A stretch of DNA of 9,184 nt from CAYJLC01 sp044426355 (GTDB lineage: Bacteria; Bacillota; Clostridia; Oscillospirales; Butyricicoccaceae): NCBI GenBank assembly GCA_044426355.1, contig JAWXUO010000062.1, positions 1 to 9,184 of the forward strand, read 5' to 3'. Of the stretch, positions 6,691-9,184 are shown in pieces. Every line of letters begins with the position of its first letter. Within the stretch, counting starts at the first letter, position 1. Made by a program: the position numbers and the translations under genes. The notes under the pieces were generated by a model, which ran no database searches, was not told where the DNA came from, and was given only the letters and a program-made list of their open reading frames with translations.

Positions 6691-7287
6691 TTATTTTATG
6701 TATGTTCTTCCATTTTTTACTGTTATTCTATCGTTAATTAATAAATCTAGTGCTTTTGGCAAGATTTTATGCTCAATTTTCAAAACTTTTTGTGCTATCG
6801 TGTCTGGGGTGTCTGTATTTTCTATACAAACTGTGTCTTGCAAAATAATTTCGCCAGTATCCACACCTTGATTTACAAAATGAACCGTTGCCCCTGTAAC
6901 TTTTACGCCAGAATTATAAACACCCTCATGAACGTGATGTCCATAGTATCCCATTCCACAAAAACTTGGTATTAATGATGGGTGTATGTTTATAATTTTG
7001 TGTTCATACTTAGATATAAGTTTTTCTGTAATTATTGATAAATATCCTGCTAAAACAATATATTCTATCTTATATTCTTCTAATAAACGCATAATTTCAT
7101 CTGTTTGAGCGTCTATGTCTTCAAAATTTCGTTTTCCAACATAAAAACCGTCTATATTATGATTTTTTGCACGTTCTAAAGCATAAGCATTTTTAGCACT
7201 TGAGATTACAAGCTTTATGTCAAAGTTTGCGTCTATCAACGTTTGCATATTGCTTCCACCACCAGATACAAAAACAGCTACTGACAT
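6691..7287 (-). CDS. purN: Phosphoribosylglycinamide formyltransferase (10-formyl-THF dependent)
   Basis: This 198-residue GAR transformylase transfers the formyl group of 10-formyl-THF to GAR, the third step of purine synthesis. The N-terminal phosphate-binding loop is SGGGSNMQTL (8-17). The catalytic triad of the family is present: N100 and H102 in NIHPSLIP, and D143 in GVDTG. LAGYLSI (79-85) is the folate-side strand, and the FCGMGYYGHHVH segment (109-120) is typical of clostridial forms. The ATG at 7287 lies inside the end of purM, overlapping it by 10 bases (ATGTCAGTAG). It is served by AAGGTG seven bases upstream within purM. The overlap implies tightly coupled synthesis with PurM. The length is normal, slightly under the roughly 212 residues of the E. 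coli enzyme. Confidence 0.97.
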   Translation of the reverse strand: MSVAVFVSGGGSNMQTLIDANFDIKLVISSAKNAYALERAKNHNIDGFYVGKRNFEDIDAQTDEIMRLLEEYKIEYIVLAGYLSIITEKLISKYEHKIINIHPSLIPSFCGMGYYGHHVHEGVYNSGVKVTGATVHFVNQGVDTGEIILQDTVCIENTDTPDTIAQKVLKIEHKILPKALDLLINDRITVKNGRTYIK

Positions 7288-8306
7288 ATTTCTACACCTT
7301 TTTCACCCTCGATAATTTCACCGATAACACTTGCCACTTCTCCATTTTTTGCTAAAATTTCAAGTGTTTTATCTACGTCTTTTTCGTTTACAACTATCAT
7401 AAATCCGATACCCATATTAAAAGACGAGAACATTTCTGTGTCTGACACGTTTCCAAGTTCTTGAAGTTTGTTAAACACAGCAGGAGTTTTTATAGTTTTT
7501 CTATCAAATTTTGCACGTAAACCATCTTTTAAAATTCGAGGCACGTTTTCATAAAAACCACCACCAGTTACGTGTATCATTCCATTTACAGATATTTCGT
7601 CTAAAACTTTTAATATAGGTTTAACATATAGTTTTGTTGGCGTTAAAAGTTCTTCCCCTAAAGTTTTAGAGAACTCTTCTATATAAGTATCGTGATTATA
7701 TTGCATTTTTTCTAAAAATACTTTTCTCATAAACGAGTAGCCGTTGCTATGAACTCCACTAGATGTTAGCCCTATAATTTTATCGCCTTTGCTCACTCGA
7801 CTTCCGTCTATAATATTTTTTCTATCAACAATACCTACTGCAAATCCAGCTAAATCGTATTCGCCTTCTTGGTAAAAACCAGGCATTTCTGCAGTTTCTC
7901 CACCTATCAAAGCCATTTGCGACTCTGCACACGCATTTGCTATTCCAGATACAATTTCAGATGCTTTTTCTGCTTTTAATTTTCCTGTTGCAAGGTAGTC
8001 TAGAAAAAATAATGGTCTTGCCCCTTGGCACAAAATATCGTTTACGCACATTGCTACCAAATCTTGACCTACAGTATCATGCTTATCCATCAAAAAAGCG
8101 AATTTTAGCTTCGTTCCAACACCATCAGTACCAGAAACTAAAACTGGTTCTTCCATATTTAGTTTACCAAGGCTAAACAGTCCCCCAAATGAACCTAACC
8201 CTGTTAAAACACTGTCTGAAAAGGTTTTTTTTACATGGTCTTTAAAAAGTTCTACAGCTCTTTGACCCTCGTGAGTATCTACCCCAGAATCTTTATAAGT
8301 TAACAT
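7278..8306 (-). CDS. purM: Phosphoribosylformylglycinamidine cyclo-ligase (AIR synthetase)
   Basis: With the chosen start the protein has 342 residues. It closes the imidazole ring, converting FGAM and ATP to AIR, the fifth step of the pathway. Signature stretches are YKDSGVD (4-10), SGTDGVGTK (58-66), GQDLVAMCVND (80-90), GGETAEMPG (135-143), TSSGVHSNGYS (181-191) and a later HVTGGGFYENVPR. The start is the ATG at 8306. GAGGAGA at 8313-8319 is well spaced before it, and the protein then begins MLTYKDSGVD as in homologues. An in-frame TTG at 8321 would add five residues but lies inside purF and overlaps the ribosome binding site. The ATG comes one base after the purF stop, and the 3' end overlaps purN by 10 bases. 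The FGAM synthetase that supplies its substrate (PurL/PurQ/PurS) is not in the window. Confidence 0.97.
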   Translation of the reverse strand: MLTYKDSGVDTHEGQRAVELFKDHVKKTFSDSVLTGLGSFGGLFSLGKLNMEEPVLVSGTDGVGTKLKFAFLMDKHDTVGQDLVAMCVNDILCQGARPLFFLDYLATGKLKAEKASEIVSGIANACAESQMALIGGETAEMPGFYQEGEYDLAGFAVGIVDRKNIIDGSRVSKGDKIIGLTSSGVHSNGYSFMRKVFLEKMQYNHDTYIEEFSKTLGEELLTPTKLYVKPILKVLDEISVNGMIHVTGGGFYENVPRILKDGLRAKFDRKTIKTPAVFNKLQELGNVSDTEMFSSFNMGIGFMIVVNEKDVDKTLEILAKNGEVASVIGEIIEGEKGVEICQ

Positions 8307-8307
8307 T

Positions 8308-9183
8308 TTATCTCTCCTCAAAAACTAGTTTTTTCATATTTTTAGGTACTTCTATTGGATATTTACCATCAAAGCACGCTCTGCAAATTTCTTTTGTTCC
8401 GATAGCTTCTTCTAAATCCTCAGGACTTATGAATTTTAGCGTATCTGTTCCAATTATTTCATTAATTTCTTCTACTGTGTGAGTTGCACCAATAAGTTTT
8501 TGTGGGTCTGGTGTGTCTATCCCAAAATAACAAGAATGTGCTACAGGTGGACTAGAAACACGAAGATGAACCTCTTTTGCTCCTGCTTGTCTAATCATTT
8601 TTACTATTATTTTAGAAGTTGTTCCACGAACTATTGAGTCATCTACTAAAACAACGCTTTTACCTTTTACGTTTTCACGAAAAACCGATAATTTAAGCGA
8701 CACTAGAAGTTCTCTTTCCTCTTGCGTTGGTGCTATAAATGTTCTGCCTAGATATTTATTTTTCAAAAGACCCTCACGAAAAGGTATTCCTGATTCTTCG
8801 GCATATCCAATCGCAGCTACCGTTCCACTGTCTGGCACTGCCATTACAACATCTGCGTTTATGTGGTCTTTGTCGTTTCGAGCTAGTATTTTACCTAGAT
8901 TTATACGTGTTTCATACACCGATTTTGTATCTATAATACTATCTGGACGAGAAAAATACACATATTCAAACGAACAAGGTGCTTTATCTTCGCTATCGTT
9001 ATACATTATAGATTCTATTCCGTTATCGTCAATTATTACCATTTCTCCTGGCAAAACATCACGGATAAACTCAGCTCCTATAACATTAAAAGCACATGTT
9101 TCGCTAGATAAAACATACCCATCTTTAAATCTACCAATAGCTAAAGGACGCAAACCGTTAGGGTTACGTAATCCGATTAATTT
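8308..9183 (-). CDS. purF: Amidophosphoribosyltransferase, C-terminal part (5' end outside window)
   Basis: This open frame runs off the right edge; 291 C-terminal residues are visible. The fragment opens KLIGLRNPNGLRPLAIGR, the stretch late in the N-terminal glutaminase domain, so roughly the first 170-190 residues with the nucleophilic cysteine are missing. PurF commits PRPP to purine synthesis by making phosphoribosylamine with glutamine nitrogen. The PRPP-binding motif VVLVDDSIVRGTTS is at fragment residues 177-190. Four cysteines match the [4Fe-4S] ligands of the B. subtilis-type enzyme: C70 in PCSFEY, C218 in AHSCYFGID, and C267/C270 in ICRACFDGKYP. This predicts the oxygen-labile iron-sulfur form, as expected in anaerobes. 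A TTG at 9153 is in frame but falls mid-domain and is not a start. The stop is one base from the purM ATG. The operon's control region must lie further right. Confidence 0.97.
   Translation of the reverse strand, partial: KLIGLRNPNGLRPLAIGRFKDGYVLSSETCAFNVIGAEFIRDVLPGEMVIIDDNGIESIMYNDSEDKAPCSFEYVYFSRPDSIIDTKSVYETRINLGKILARNDKDHINADVVMAVPDSGTVAAIGYAEESGIPFREGLLKNKYLGRTFIAPTQEERELLVSLKLSVFRENVKGKSVVLVDDSIVRGTTSKIIVKMIRQAGAKEVHLRVSSPPVAHSCYFGIDTPDPQKLIGATHTVEEINEIIGTDTLKFISPEDLEEAIGTKEICRACFDGKYPIEVPKNMKKLVFEER
8313..8319 (-). promoter_or_regulatory. Shine-Dalgarno site fixing the purM start
   Basis: GAGGAGA lies in the last codons of purF, seven bases (counted from the AGGAG core) before ATG 8306-8304. 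It separates the real purM start from the in-frame TTG at 8321 and places initiation right beside the purF stop (8308-8310), favouring ribosome re-initiation. Confidence 0.85.
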
Positions 9184-9184
9184 A

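Noticed and set aside
9151..9153. In-frame TTG as a possible start of a short purF.
   Set aside because: The reading frame continues upstream to the window edge with typical PurF sequence (LIGLRNPNG), so this codon is an internal leucine and the gene is simply cut by the window.

Overview
The window is a stretch of AT-rich (roughly one third G+C by eye) Firmicute chromosome, most likely from an anaerobic member of the Clostridia. The evidence is strong Shine-Dalgarno sites before nearly every gene, a PurF fragment that keeps all four cysteines of the oxygen-sensitive [4Fe-4S] type, a clostridial-length formate-tetrahydrofolate ligase, and a YqhQ/DUF1385 gene. I cannot name the genus. Every gene lies on the minus strand, so transcription runs from right to left.

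Right and centre (9183 down to 1795) is one tightly packed purine-synthesis operon in the order purF (5' end outside the window), purM, purN, purH, purD, fhs, and an arsC-like low-molecular-weight phosphatase. The gaps are 1, -10 (overlap), 23, 10, 12 and 15 bases, and no internal promoter or terminator is apparent. A Rho-independent terminator at 1750-1788 closes the unit. PurF, PurD, PurN and PurM cover de novo steps 1, 2, 3 and 5, and PurH performs the last two. PurN and PurH both consume 10-formyl-tetrahydrofolate, which Fhs makes from formate, ATP and tetrahydrofolate, so the formyl donor is encoded in the same transcript as its two users. The final gene, an arsenate-reductase/LMW-phosphatase homologue, has no obvious pathway link. 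The operon's promoter and any purine riboswitch or PurR site would lie to the right, outside the window.

Left (1740 down to 1) is a second transcription unit. A clear sigma-A-type promoter (-35 TTGATT, 17-base spacer, -10 TATAAT) drives a GTG-started membrane sensor histidine kinase. Its stop codon overlaps the ribosome binding site of a YqhQ/DUF1385 gene that runs off the left edge. No response regulator lies beside the kinase in the visible sequence.

There is no gene-free stretch over 300 bases; the largest gap is 1624-1794. I saw no mobile element, CRISPR array, tRNA, rRNA or phage gene. Most of this is ordinary housekeeping sequence. The points worth a second look are the arsC-like passenger in the purine operon, the placement of fhs, and the kinase-YqhQ pair without a partner regulator.
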